47,045 nucleotides of DNA from an uncultured bacterium. GTDB taxonomy: Bacteria; Desulfobacterota; BSN033; UBA1163. Each line of letters opens with the position of its first letter. Position 1 is the first letter of the stretch. Location of the stretch: NCBI GenBank assembly GCA_938045955.1, contig CALIBK010000011.1:1-47045 (forward strand), written 5' to 3'. The notes below the pieces were generated by a model. The model did not search any database. It was not told the origin of the DNA and saw nothing but the letters and a program-made list of their open reading frames with translations. Of the stretch, positions 1 through 8,400 are shown one piece after another. The position numbers and the translations under genes were made by a program.

Positions 1-126
1 CAGATTAAAACGATTGTGGGAGGGGCTCCGGTGACCGAAAAATTTGCGAGAGATATTGGAGCAGATGGCTATGCCCCTGACGCAGCATCTGCCGTGGATT
101 TAGTAAAATCCTTAATCACTGAATAA
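1..126 (+). CDS. Corrinoid-binding protein, C-terminal fragment (cut by window edge)
   Basis: Only the last 41 residues are in the window, read in frame 1 up to the TAA at 124-126. They contain GGAPVT and GADGYAPDA, which closely match the end of the complete corrinoid protein at 5434-6078 (GGAPVTQKFA, GADGYAEDA). That region is the last part of the Rossmann-like B12-binding domain. The fragment is therefore the tail of a second, paralogous methyltransferase corrinoid protein. It lies 21 bases before the TRAP binding-protein gene on the same strand, which suggests one transcription unit. The upstream cap domain and the cobalt-ligating His motif are outside the window. Confidence 0.85.
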   Translation, partial: QIKTIVGGAPVTEKFARDIGADGYAPDAASAVDLVKSLITE

Positions 127-147
127 TTAAAGAAAGGAGGAGAGCTT

Positions 148-1203
148 ATGAAGAAGACAATTAAAAAAACAAGAAGAGAATTTTTAAAGTCAGGAGGATT
201 AGCAGCTCTTGGGGCTGGAACTGCAGCTTTCTCTACTCCCAGAGTGTATGCCCAGAGCAAACCACAGTTTAAATGGAAGGCCCAAACTCTATGGAGTGCC
301 GCAGAATTAACCTACAAGATATTTCAGGATTTTTGTGCTCGAGTAAAAAAACTAACTGATGGAAGACTTGAGATTACACCTTTTCCAGCAGGAGCAATTG
401 TGGGGACTTTCGAATGCCTTGATGCTGTAAGTAAAAATGTTATTCAAGCCATGAATCAATGGCCAGGTTATTGGACTGGAAAAGATCCAGCCTTCGCATG
501 TATTGGGGATATGATATTTGCATATTCTCATCCTTGGGAAAAAGATGCTTGGTATCATTACAAAGGTGGGCTCCAAATGTTGAGGGACCTTTATGCCCAA
601 TATAACGTTTATTGTGTAGGCGTCACGTGGTGGGGGGTTGAAAGCCTCCCTTCCAAGAAGCCGATTCGAAAGATTGAAGACTTCAAAGGACTCAAAATTA
701 GGGTCCCCCAAGGCATGACTGCAGACTTAATGACAAAACTCGGGGCTTCCACCATTATCCTCCCTGGGGGTGAGGTGTATTCTGCTCTTGAGCGAGGAGT
801 AGTCGATGCAACAGATTGGGGAACACCATCCATGAACTATCGTATGGGATTTCATGAAGTTACGAAATATTTTATCACTCTTTACCACTCCATGCCGGAT
901 GGCGATTTTTGTGTCAATATGGATGAGTGGAAGAAACTTCCTGATGACATTAAAATTATTTTGGAAGCCGCGGTTCGGGAATGGGCCTGGGAATCTGTAG
1001 AGCGGGTTGCCCTTGACGACATTCGAGCCATTTCCGCCATGCAAAAGAAAGGACTAGCCCAGATTATTTGGCCCGAGCAGGAATGGCGGAGAATCCGAGA
1101 GATGGCGGAAAATATCTGGGATGAATGGGCAGCAAAGAATCCTCTAAGCAAGAAGGCCATTGATTCCCAGAAAGCTTGGTTAAAGGAATTAGGGCGGCTG
1201 TAG
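148..1203 (+). CDS. dctP: TRAP transporter substrate-binding protein (DctP family), Tat-exported
   Basis: 351 residues, the usual size for a periplasmic TRAP solute receptor. The N-terminus carries a twin-arginine signal (TRREFLKSGG, residues 8-17), a hydrophobic stretch and a likely cleavage after VYA (about residue 35), so the protein should be exported folded by the Tat system. GLKIRVPQG (residues 181-189) contains the Arg (about 185) that in this family usually salt-bridges a substrate carboxylate. The start is fixed by AAAGGAGG just upstream. It lies between corrinoid-protein genes and heads a dctPQM set, so the substrate is probably a carboxylate feeding the methyl-transfer enzymes downstream. 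That substrate assignment is inference; the family call is firm. Confidence 0.93.
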   Translation: MKKTIKKTRREFLKSGGLAALGAGTAAFSTPRVYAQSKPQFKWKAQTLWSAAELTYKIFQDFCARVKKLTDGRLEITPFPAGAIVGTFECLDAVSKNVIQAMNQWPGYWTGKDPAFACIGDMIFAYSHPWEKDAWYHYKGGLQMLRDLYAQYNVYCVGVTWWGVESLPSKKPIRKIEDFKGLKIRVPQGMTADLMTKLGASTIILPGGEVYSALERGVVDATDWGTPSMNYRMGFHEVTKYFITLYHSMPDGDFCVNMDEWKKLPDDIKIILEAAVREWAWESVERVALDDIRAISAMQKKGLAQIIWPEQEWRRIREMAENIWDEWAAKNPLSKKAIDSQKAWLKELGRL

Positions 1204-1221
1204 CAGTTCTCATTTCCACGA

Positions 1222-1254
1222 GAGAAGGAAGGGTTTTTTTATACCTTCCTTTTC
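1222..1254 (+). terminator. Intercistronic hairpin between dctP and dctQ
   Basis: The arms GAGAAGGAAGG (1222-1232) and CCTTCCTTTTC (1244-1254) pair over 11 positions with one G-U pair, around an 11-base U-rich loop. It lies in the 68-base gap after the dctP stop. No clean U-run follows, so it is more likely a partial terminator or an mRNA 3'-end stabiliser that keeps the binding protein in excess over the membrane subunits. The second TRAP operon has a stronger hairpin at the same position. Confidence 0.55.
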
Positions 1255-1271
1255 CGTTATGGAGCCAAGAG

Positions 1272-1772
1272 ATGATTAAATTCCTATCGGTAATCGATGC
1301 TATAAGCATCTGGTCTGGAAACCTGGTCAGCGCAATCAATCCTATCGTAGTTATTTTGGTAGTCTATGAAATTATAAGACGCTTCGTATTTAACGCCGCC
1401 ACCATCTGGGCTAATGAAGCCACAGTCTATCTGTCAGCCCTTGGCTATCTCCTGGGAGGGGCCTATTCCCATTACTATAAAGCCCATGTTCGGGTGGATA
1501 TTCTCTATACTAAATTTTCTCTCCGAACAAGGGCCCTTCTCGATGTGATCACCTTTTTCTTTTTATTCATCTACCTGGGATCTTTAATATGGATCGGATC
1601 GGTCTATGCCTGGGAATCAGTAAAGGTTTTAGAGAAGACGGGTTCGCCATGGAATCCCCCAATCTATCCCCTCAAGATCGCGATTCCCCTTGGAGCAACG
1701 CTCTTACTTCTTCAGAGCCTTGCGAATTTTTTCCGTGATCTGAGAGTTGTCATCAGGGGGGAAAACGGATGA
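1272..1772 (+). CDS. dctQ: TRAP transporter small permease subunit (DctQ family)
   Basis: 166 residues from the chosen ATG at 1272, which has GGAG at 1261-1264 at good spacing. A longer reading from 1176 would overlap dctP and translate the hairpin, so it was rejected. The protein shows four hydrophobic segments (about residues 15-35, 50-65, 88-110 and 130-150), as expected for DctQ, the small membrane partner of DctM. It overlaps dctM by four bases (ATGA), indicating translational coupling. It acts in the inner membrane in sodium-driven uptake of the ligand delivered by DctP. Confidence 0.9.
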   Translation: MIKFLSVIDAISIWSGNLVSAINPIVVILVVYEIIRRFVFNAATIWANEATVYLSALGYLLGGAYSHYYKAHVRVDILYTKFSLRTRALLDVITFFFLFIYLGSLIWIGSVYAWESVKVLEKTGSPWNPPIYPLKIAIPLGATLLLLQSLANFFRDLRVVIRGENG

Positions 1773-3085
1773 GCATCGGATGGATCACCTTCTTTCTCGT
1801 TCTTTTATTCATCATGGTCTTGCTCGCAGGATTGCCTCTTGCCTTTTCGACGGGAAGCGTTGCCGTACTCTTCACCCTCTTTCTCTTTGGCCCTGATACC
1901 CTCCTGTTGATCGTCACCCGCATCTTCACCATGATGAACAATTTTATATTGGTTGCGGTTCCACTCTTCATCTTCATGGCCTGCATCCTTGAAAGCTCCG
2001 GTGTGGCTGAAACCCTTTTCAGGACAGTATATGTATGGAGCGGGCGACTGAGAGGGGGGCTCGCAATCGCTACTGTGATCGCTTGCGTCATTATGGCCGC
2101 GATGGTAGGCATCATCGGTGCTGAGATCACTACCTTAGGCATGATCGCCCTTCCCGCCATGTTAAAGAGAGGATATGACAAGAGACTGGCTTTGGGCTCG
2201 GTCTGCTGTGGAGGCGGACTTGGTACCCTAATTCCTCCCAGTGTGGTTTTTATCATGTTCGGTTTGGTGGCAGGAGTATCGGTGGGAAAACTATATATCG
2301 CCGGTATCCTTCCGGGCCTACTCGTGGCCTCTCTCTATTCAGGCTATATCCTGATCCGGGCCTACATCAACCCAAGCCTCGCTCCAGAGGCGCCTCCTGA
2401 AGAAAGAAATATCCCTTTCAAGACGAAGGTGAGGATGTTGAGAGGTCTTATTCTTCCCGGGTTCATTGTTGTGGCAGTCTTGGGAACTATTTATCTCGGT
2501 ATCGCAACGCCCACGGAAGCAGCAGCCACAGGAAGTGTTGGGGCCATTATCTCTGCGATCGTATATCGAAAACTCACTTGGACGATGATAAAAGATGCGG
2601 CAATCCGAACAATGAAAGTAACCTGCATGCTCATCTGGCTTTTTTTCGGGGCCACCGCCATCATCGGCTTTTATACCCTCGCCGGGGGGACCGATTTCGT
2701 TGCGAAAGCCCTATTAGGATTGCCCCTTGGACGTATTGGGATCCTTGTGGTTATGCAGCTCATCTGGACGATTTTAGGTTGTTTTCTTGACTGGATCGGA
2801 ATCCTCCTTCTCACAGTTCCCCTTTTCTTACCAATTATGCAGGATCTCGAGTTTGACCTCGTTTGGATGGGAGTCCTTTACTGCCTGAATATGCAGATAT
2901 CATACATTTCTCCCCCCTTTGGACCAGGGGCATTTTATCTCAAGGCGGTTACTCCGGATGATATCACGATAGGAGAAATTTTTCGATCCACCATACCTTT
3001 TCTCCTGCTCTTAATAGCCGCTATTCTACTCGTTAATCTTTTTCCACAGATCGCTCTGTGGTTGCCTAGTACGATGATCAAGTAG
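1769..3085 (+). CDS. dctM: TRAP transporter large permease subunit (DctM family)
   Basis: 438 residues, almost entirely hydrophobic with about 12 membrane segments, the normal size and layout of DctM. Family-typical stretches are seen: GLGTLIPPSV near residue 150, ATPTEAAATGSVGA in the middle and a Pro-rich ISPPFGPGAF near the C-terminus. It forms the ion-coupled translocation channel with DctQ. The start ATG overlaps the dctQ stop. It ends nine bases before the first UroD-like gene, so transport and the methyl-transfer enzymes are probably on the same transcript. Confidence 0.93.
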   Translation: MSIGWITFFLVLLFIMVLLAGLPLAFSTGSVAVLFTLFLFGPDTLLLIVTRIFTMMNNFILVAVPLFIFMACILESSGVAETLFRTVYVWSGRLRGGLAIATVIACVIMAAMVGIIGAEITTLGMIALPAMLKRGYDKRLALGSVCCGGGLGTLIPPSVVFIMFGLVAGVSVGKLYIAGILPGLLVASLYSGYILIRAYINPSLAPEAPPEERNIPFKTKVRMLRGLILPGFIVVAVLGTIYLGIATPTEAAATGSVGAIISAIVYRKLTWTMIKDAAIRTMKVTCMLIWLFFGATAIIGFYTLAGGTDFVAKALLGLPLGRIGILVVMQLIWTILGCFLDWIGILLLTVPLFLPIMQDLEFDLVWMGVLYCLNMQISYISPPFGPGAFYLKAVTPDDITIGEIFRSTIPFLLLLIAAILLVNLFPQIALWLPSTMIK

Positions 3086-3093
3086 AGGAATCT

Positions 3094-4167
3094 ATGAATC
3101 AGGTCGAACCGAATTTTGAACGGCTGAAAAAGGCTATTCACCACGAAGAGCCTGACCGCCTTCCTCTCGCTGAAGCCCTCGTGGCTTACGAAATTCAATC
3201 TTTGTTTTTAGGGAGGAAAGTCAGCGATTCGGACCTTCAGTCCCAGGTCGAATTTTGGACCAAGGCAGGTTATGATTTTATCCCCCTTACGGTAGGGATG
3301 ATGAGTCCTGGTGAGATCACAAAGGAGTCAAGCATCTTTGGTGTCGTCCAAAAAGTTCTGAAGAAGGATAAAGATACAGAAGAAGTCATTCCATGGGATA
3401 TTGAAGAGAGTGGGGTAATTTCCAATTTAGAAGAATATGAACGATTTCCTTGGGATGAAGCAGCAAAGCTTAATTTCAACAAATTCTATGAAGTCCAATC
3501 CTTTCTTCCCAAAGGGATGAAAATTATTGCTTGCTCAGGGAAGATCTTCACGTTGGCCTGGATGCTCATGGGCTTTCAGAATTTCTGTTTAAGCCTATAC
3601 CTTCAAGAGGAACTATTAAGAAAAGTTTTTCAAAGAATTGGAGAGATTCAACTACAAGGAGTGAACAAGTTGATAGAGATTCCAAATATTGGTGGCCTTT
3701 GGGTGGTAGACGATTTATCCTATGGTTCAGGTCCTATGATCGACCCAAAATTTTTGAGGAAATATGTGTTCCCATGGTATGAGGAGCTGGCTTCGATCTG
3801 TAAGAAACAGGGCCTTCTCTTAATTTTCCATTCAGATGGCAATATTTGGCCAATTCTCGAAGACCTCATCTCCATCGGCTTCGAAGCAATCCATCCCATT
3901 GACCCTACCTGTATGGATATTAACGAAGTAAAGAAGAGAGTGGGTAAAAAGGTAGGTATCATCGGTAATATTGATACTGATTTACTTGCAAACGGTACAC
4001 CAGAAGAGGTTAGAGAATTGACCAAAAAACGCGTTCAAGAAATCGCTCCTGGAGGAGGGTACGCTTTGGGCTCTGGAAATTCCGTCCCTAATTGGGTACG
4101 ATTTGAAAACTATCAGGCCATGCGAGATACCGCTATAAGATATGGGGGTTACCCAATAAGCATTTAA
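3094..4167 (+). CDS. UroD-fold methyltransferase-like protein (first copy)
   Basis: 357 residues of the uroporphyrinogen decarboxylase superfamily, the TIM-barrel family that includes corrinoid methyltransferases of O-demethylase systems. Signature regions are DDLSYGSGP near residue 206, a barrel strand ending LIFHSDGN (241-249) and GIIGNIDTDLLANGTPEEV (about 288-306). The zinc pattern His-x-Cys of MtaA/MtbA is replaced here by His-Ser-Asp-Gly. This fits a substrate-side methyltransferase (MT-I) rather than the MtaA type. A true haem-pathway HemE is unlikely, because the gene sits in a TRAP/corrinoid cluster with other divergent copies. The substrate cannot be read from sequence. Confidence 0.8.
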   Translation: MNQVEPNFERLKKAIHHEEPDRLPLAEALVAYEIQSLFLGRKVSDSDLQSQVEFWTKAGYDFIPLTVGMMSPGEITKESSIFGVVQKVLKKDKDTEEVIPWDIEESGVISNLEEYERFPWDEAAKLNFNKFYEVQSFLPKGMKIIACSGKIFTLAWMLMGFQNFCLSLYLQEELLRKVFQRIGEIQLQGVNKLIEIPNIGGLWVVDDLSYGSGPMIDPKFLRKYVFPWYEELASICKKQGLLLIFHSDGNIWPILEDLISIGFEAIHPIDPTCMDINEVKKRVGKKVGIIGNIDTDLLANGTPEEVRELTKKRVQEIAPGGGYALGSGNSVPNWVRFENYQAMRDTAIRYGGYPISI

Positions 4168-4188
4168 TTCAAAAGAAATATTTAATCT

Positions 4189-5403
4189 ATGACCCTGATG
4201 ATGACCCATAAAGAACGAATGTTAAAGGCAGCTCGAGGGGAATGGGCGGATCAGCTTCCCTGGGTTCCAAGGATTGATCTCTGGTATAATTCAAATTCGA
4301 TGAGAAGGACTTTACCAAAGTCCTTTAAACAGAATGCCTCTTTAGACGAAATTGCCGATTTTATTGGAGGAGGATACCATAAAATTGTTCCAGAATTTTT
4401 GAACGTCCGAACCCCAGAAGACAATATTGATCGAGGCCTGGGGATCTATCGTCTCTGGGGAATGGCCTACCGACCCGAACTGGTCAATGTGGATCGGGAG
4501 GTTAAAAAAGAGGGAGACACCACCCATGTGACATATCATACTCCCATTGGGTCTGTTTCCTGCAAATACATTTATACTGAAGAAATGAAAAGAGCCGGTG
4601 CTTCCATCACCTGGATCACGGAGCATGTCATCAAGGAACCAAAAGACTATAAGATTGTGGGTTACATTTTTAAAAATATAAAGATTCATCCAGATTACGA
4701 GAACTATATAGAATTTCAAAATAAAGTGGGAGATAAAGGGTTTGCTGCTGCCTTTGCGAATCTCTCCGCCAGCCCGATGCATCATATTATGAAAGAATTT
4801 CTTGATGCCACGACTTTTTATCTCGAGATGTATGATCACCCTAAAGAGATGCAGGCTCTATGTGAAGACATGGAGCCTTACTTTGACCAAGTCTTTCGGG
4901 TGCTTGCTGATTCTCCTGCCGAGGTGATCTTTTCTGGTGCGAATTATGACGAAATGATCACCTACCCTCCCTTCTTCCGGGATCATATCATGCCCCATCT
5001 TCAGAAGCTTGCGGACATGCTTCATCCTAAAGGGAAACTTCTTCTCTGTCATTGTGACGGGGAGAATAAGGGACTGCTTGATCTCATTCCCGAAAGTGGA
5101 ATGGACATTGCAGAAGCCATCTGTCCTCAACCCATGACAAAGGTCACGATCAGTGAAGTGAAAAAAGCCTTTAAAGGTAAGGTAACTATCTTTGGAGGAA
5201 TTCCTTCTGTGGCCCTTTTAGAGGAAAGTATGTCAGATGAGGAATTTGAGAATTTTATGAGAAATCTTTTTCGAGAGATTGCCCCGGGTGATCGATTCAT
5301 CCTCGGTGTGAGTGATACCACTCCCCCTGACGCTAAGTTTGAAAGACTTCTTAGAATAACAGAGATGGTGAATGAGTGGGGGAAATTACCAATGAAATTT
5401 TAA
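4189..5403 (+). CDS. UroD-fold methyltransferase-like protein (second copy)
   Basis: 404 residues, same superfamily as its neighbour but only distantly similar and about 45 residues longer. The barrel motif reads LLLCHCDGENKG (about 284-295), so His288-Cys289-Asp290-Gly291 takes the place of the HSDG of the previous gene. GANYDEMIT near 250 and FGGIPSVALLEESMSDEEF near 335 are further family-like stretches. The start is uncertain: ATGs at 4189, 4198 and 4201 lie close together and no strong ribosome-binding site precedes any of them. It is probably an MT-I enzyme that demethylates a substrate onto the corrinoid protein encoded next. A decarboxylase role cannot be excluded. Confidence 0.78.
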   Translation: MTLMMTHKERMLKAARGEWADQLPWVPRIDLWYNSNSMRRTLPKSFKQNASLDEIADFIGGGYHKIVPEFLNVRTPEDNIDRGLGIYRLWGMAYRPELVNVDREVKKEGDTTHVTYHTPIGSVSCKYIYTEEMKRAGASITWITEHVIKEPKDYKIVGYIFKNIKIHPDYENYIEFQNKVGDKGFAAAFANLSASPMHHIMKEFLDATTFYLEMYDHPKEMQALCEDMEPYFDQVFRVLADSPAEVIFSGANYDEMITYPPFFRDHIMPHLQKLADMLHPKGKLLLCHCDGENKGLLDLIPESGMDIAEAICPQPMTKVTISEVKKAFKGKVTIFGGIPSVALLEESMSDEEFENFMRNLFREIAPGDRFILGVSDTTPPDAKFERLLRITEMVNEWGKLPMKF

Positions 5404-5433
5404 ATCCTGAAATTTAATTTAAAAGGGGTAAAA

Positions 5434-6078
5434 ATGTTAAACGAAGAGGTAGATCTTTTTTATAAGGCTTTGAAGGATACAAATCTTTTAACAATCGAAC
5501 ATCTTACTAAGCAGTATATTGAAAAACAGCTTTCTCCTTTGGTCATCCTGAATGAGGGGTTGATTGCAGCAATGGAGAGGATTGGCCAGGAATTTAAAGC
5601 CCAACAGATCTGGGTTCCGGAAGTGCTCCTTGCAGCGAGAAATATGCACCGGGCAATCGAAATGCTTAAACCTGAACTAATCAAAACTAAAACGGAACCA
5701 AGAGGAAAATTCATCATCGGGACCGTTAAAGGGGATATCCATGATATAGGGAAAAATTTGGTGGTGATAATGATGACAGGAGCTGGATATGAAGTCACAG
5801 ATTTAGGGATAGATGTCCCCAGAGAAAGATTTCTTGAGGCTATCTCCCAAATTAATCCTGACCTTGTAGGTCTTTCAGCCCTTCTGACCACCACTATGCT
5901 TGAAATGGAGAATATTATAAAAGGAATCAGGGAGGCTAACCCATCTCGGCCTAAAGTGATTATTGGAGGAGCACCAGTTACACAAAAATTTGCTGAGAAA
6001 ATTGGAGCCGATGGTTACGCGGAAGATGCAGTAAGAGCAGTAGAATTAGCTAATCGGCTCCTTAGGGAGAGGTCATGA
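5434..6078 (+). CDS. Methyltransferase corrinoid protein (B12-binding, MtaC/MtvC type)
   Basis: 214 residues: a helical cap domain (about 1-88) followed by a Rossmann-like B12-binding domain (about 90-210). GDIHDIGKN (100-108) is the canonical DxHxxG motif, with His103 as the lower cobalt ligand. SALLTTTM (about 149-156) and GGAPVT near 175 are the other cofactor-contact loops. It shuttles a methyl group between an MT-I enzyme and an MT-II enzyme in the cytoplasm. AAAGGGG precedes the ATG. It overlaps the MtaA-like gene by four bases, so the two are translationally coupled. It is a close paralogue of the fragment at 1-126. Confidence 0.93.
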   Translation: MLNEEVDLFYKALKDTNLLTIEHLTKQYIEKQLSPLVILNEGLIAAMERIGQEFKAQQIWVPEVLLAARNMHRAIEMLKPELIKTKTEPRGKFIIGTVKGDIHDIGKNLVVIMMTGAGYEVTDLGIDVPRERFLEAISQINPDLVGLSALLTTTMLEMENIIKGIREANPSRPKVIIGGAPVTQKFAEKIGADGYAEDAVRAVELANRLLRERS

Positions 6079-7094
6079 GCCATCATCTTGATACACCAAA
6101 ACGACGTGTTCTTTCAGGCTTATTTGGAGGGCGGAGAGGAAATCGAATTGGTGTAGCCAATCCCACTTCGATTATCTCCATTGAATTAATGAAAAAAGTA
6201 GGGATCTTTTTCCCGGAAGCACATCTCGATCCACAGAAAATGGCGGAATTGGCCGCCACTGGCCATGAAATCGTTGGTTTCGATTCCATAATGCCCGAGT
6301 TCAGTGTCCAGCAGGAGGCAGAAGCCTTGGGTTGTCTGGTGGATTGGGGAAGTCCCAATATGATGCCTGATGCAAAGACCCATCCTGCAAAGGAAGCAGA
6401 GGATATCGTTATTCCTGAAAATATTTTGGAAAAACCTTCCATGAAAGTGGTCCTTAAGGCATTGGAAATATTAAGAAAGAATTACGGGGATCACGTGGCC
6501 ATTATTGGAAAAGTAATGGGGCCATGGACCCTCTCCTATCATTTAGCCGGGGTTCAAGAATTCCTCCTGTGGACTCTCACGGACACGAGTAAAGTTCGCC
6601 AATTTCTCGATCGGCTCAAAGAAGTCTCCATTTTATTTGCTAATGCACAATTTCAAGCGGGTGCCGATGTGGTGGTGATTGCTGACCATGCCACAGGGGA
6701 TCTCGTAAGCCCAAAGACTTACCAAGAATTTTTATTGCCTGTACACCAGGAAATGAATCAAAGGATTGGTGGCCCCACCATCCTACATCTCTGTGGAAAT
6801 TGTTCCGATAGGCTCAGGCTTTTTGTTGAAGCAAGATTCGATGCCTATCATTTTGAATGGCAGGTAGATGCAAAAATGGCTGTTAAGGTGGTCAATCATG
6901 AAATGTCTTTAATTGGGAATATCGCCAATAAAGGGGTTCTTTTTGGAGGAAGCCCGGAAGACGTTTATAAACAGGCACGCTATAGCATAGAGGCAGGGGT
7001 TGATATTCTTGCCCCGGAATGTGCCATTCCTCTTCAAACCCCGATTGAAAATCTTAGGGCGATCGTAGAGGCAGCAAAAGAAGGATATCAATAA
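6075..7094 (+). CDS. MtaA/CmuA-type methylcobamide methyltransferase (UroD family)
   Basis: 339 residues, the normal length of MtaA/MtbA proteins. It carries the zinc pattern His-x-Cys...Cys: HLCGN gives His238 and Cys240, and APECAIPL gives Cys316. In this family that zinc activates the thiol or other methyl acceptor. VIADHATGDLVSP near 202 and GNIANKGVLFGG near 281 also match. In methanogens such enzymes methylate coenzyme M. In a bacterium with a pterin methyltransferase next door it more likely moves methyl groups between a corrinoid protein and a thiol, or acts as a demethylase. Its start overlaps the corrinoid-protein stop. Its last codons lie inside the left inverted repeat that bounds the next gene. 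Confidence 0.85.
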   Translation: MSHHLDTPKRRVLSGLFGGRRGNRIGVANPTSIISIELMKKVGIFFPEAHLDPQKMAELAATGHEIVGFDSIMPEFSVQQEAEALGCLVDWGSPNMMPDAKTHPAKEAEDIVIPENILEKPSMKVVLKALEILRKNYGDHVAIIGKVMGPWTLSYHLAGVQEFLLWTLTDTSKVRQFLDRLKEVSILFANAQFQAGADVVVIADHATGDLVSPKTYQEFLLPVHQEMNQRIGGPTILHLCGNCSDRLRLFVEARFDAYHFEWQVDAKMAVKVVNHEMSLIGNIANKGVLFGGSPEDVYKQARYSIEAGVDILAPECAIPLQTPIENLRAIVEAAKEGYQ

Positions 7095-7127
7095 AGGCAC
7101 TGAGGCAGAGGGCACAAAGGCACAAAG
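7089..7127 (+). repeat. Left inverted-repeat arm flanking the four-helix-bundle gene
   Basis: The arm is built from GGCA-type units (GGCACTGA, GGCAGAG, GGCACAAA, GGCACAAAG) and begins CAATAAAGGCAC. Its reverse complement aligns with the arm at 7490-7527: outer ends CAATAA(A)GGCAC, then about 24 of 34 positions identical. It covers the last codons and stop of the MtaA-like gene and ends two bases before the ATG of the small gene. Confidence 0.8.
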
Positions 7128-7129
7128 TT

Positions 7130-7528
7130 ATGAAAACATATAGAGATCTACTCGTTTGGCAAAAGCCAATGCAATTGACCACAGATATCTATCGATTAAC
7201 TCAAAATTTTCCTAAACACGAAATTTTCGGACTGACCTCACAAATAGGAAGATCTGCTGTGTCGATTCCGAGTAATATCGCAGAGGGATACGGAAGAAAT
7301 TCAACCCAAGATTATGTCCGTTTCTTGAGAATTGCATGTGGTACTTTATATGAATTACAAAGCCAGTTAGAAATTTCCTCAAATTTGAACTATCTATCGG
7401 AGCCTGATTTCAATCAGCTTTTTGAATCAACACGAGAGATTGAAAGGATGTTGAGCAGTCTCATTTCAAAGATCGAAACAAGGATTGACCTTTGTTCCTT
7501 CTGCCTTTGTGCCTGTGTGCCTTATTGA
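7130..7528 (+). CDS. Four-helix-bundle protein (23S rRNA intervening-sequence/S23 family)
   Basis: 132 residues. The family hallmarks are all present: YRDLLVWQKPMQL at the N-terminus, then IYRLTQNFPKHEIFGLTSQI, SAVSIPSNIAEGYGR (about residues 44-58) and FLRIACGTLYELQSQLE. These proteins are small four-helix bundles found inside rRNA intervening sequences and as free-standing genes; their cellular role is unknown. The gene is unrelated to its metabolic neighbours. It is bounded by imperfect inverted repeats, and its last eleven residues (Cys-rich, ending CLCACVPY) are encoded by the right repeat arm. No Shine-Dalgarno sequence is visible apart from the repeat. It looks like an inserted cassette. 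Confidence 0.88.
   Translation: MKTYRDLLVWQKPMQLTTDIYRLTQNFPKHEIFGLTSQIGRSAVSIPSNIAEGYGRNSTQDYVRFLRIACGTLYELQSQLEISSNLNYLSEPDFNQLFESTREIERMLSSLISKIETRIDLCSFCLCACVPY
7490..7527 (+). repeat. Right inverted-repeat arm flanking the four-helix-bundle gene
   Basis: This arm is the counterpart of 7089-7127. It reads CTTTGT at the inner end and GTGCCTTATTG at the outer end. It encodes the C-terminus of the small protein and reaches into its stop codon. The AAAGGAG ribosome-binding site of the following pterin methyltransferase gene begins about ten bases further on, so that gene's start is intact. Confidence 0.8.
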
Positions 7529-7549
7529 ATTTAAGTAAAGGAGCAATCC

Positions 7550-8353
7550 ATGCTCATCATTGGGGAATCGATAAATGGATCAATTCCGAAGGTGGGGGAG
7601 GCCATATTGAACCGGGACACCCAATTTCTCAAAGAATTGGCAAGGCTTCAATATGAGCAAGGAGCCCAGATCCTGGATGTCAATGCGGGGGTAGCAGGAG
7701 GGAATGAACTGGAGGATCTTCCATGGTTAGTCGAAGTGGTTCAAGAAGAAGTTCCCATTCCTTTGATGCTCGATAGTGCCAACCCTGAAGCTTTAAAGAC
7801 TGCTCTCAAGGTATATCGAAATTCTGAATCCCCGATTCTTAATTCCATCTCCGGAGAAGAGACAAAATGGAACAATCTTTTTCCAATAGTTGTGGAGAAT
7901 AAGTACAAAGTCGTTGTCCTTCTGATGGATGATCGAGGGATTCCTAAAACCATTGATGAAAGATTAGAGATAGCAAAAAAACTCTATCAGAGATTGACTG
8001 AAGCGGGTCTTCCTCCAGGTCACATCTATTTTGATATTCTTGTCCTATCAGTGGCTGTAGAGCCTGAGGCAGGTTTAGTAACCCTTGAGACGATAAAGAC
8101 CATAAGGACCCATTTCCCTCAATCTCATTTGATCTGTGGAGTGAGTAATGTGAGTATGGGATTGCCAGGCAGAAGATTAATTAATAGGACCTTTCTGATT
8201 ATGGCGATGTATGCGGGACTTGATACTTTACTGGTGGACGTAAGAGATCAAGCCCTTATGTCTTCGATCTATGCAGCAAAAACCCTCCTCCATCAGGATC
8301 CATACTGCCTCGAATATCTCAAGGCTTACCGTGAGAAAAAGATATTGATATAA
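7550..8353 (+). CDS. MtrH/AcsE-like methyltetrahydrofolate:corrinoid methyltransferase
   Basis: 267 residues of the pterin-binding TIM-barrel family. The N-terminus LIIGESINGS, LDVNAG (42-47), MLDSANPE (73-80) and NSISGEE (98-104) are the pterin-binding strands seen in MtrH, AcsE and the pterin module of MetH. GVSNVSMGLPGRR lies in the second half. It probably acts as MT-II, moving the methyl group from the corrinoid protein to tetrahydrofolate, or the reverse. AAAGGAG precedes the ATG. It follows the inserted four-helix-bundle gene and belongs with the corrinoid genes on either side. Confidence 0.88.
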   Translation: MLIIGESINGSIPKVGEAILNRDTQFLKELARLQYEQGAQILDVNAGVAGGNELEDLPWLVEVVQEEVPIPLMLDSANPEALKTALKVYRNSESPILNSISGEETKWNNLFPIVVENKYKVVVLLMDDRGIPKTIDERLEIAKKLYQRLTEAGLPPGHIYFDILVLSVAVEPEAGLVTLETIKTIRTHFPQSHLICGVSNVSMGLPGRRLINRTFLIMAMYAGLDTLLVDVRDQALMSSIYAAKTLLHQDPYCLEYLKAYREKKILI

Positions 8354-8400
8354 CTCTTCACCATCGCTCATATCACCTTAGGGTGAATTACAATTTCTCC

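Noticed and set aside
1176-1271. N-terminal extension of the first DctQ by 32 residues
   Set aside because: It would overlap the end of dctP and translate through the hairpin. The ATG at 1272 has a good ribosome-binding site and gives the usual DctQ length.
3094-5403. Reading the UroD-like genes as haem-pathway hemE
   Set aside because: Three divergent copies sit with corrinoid and pterin methyltransferase genes, and no other haem gene is present, so a methyl-transfer role fits better.
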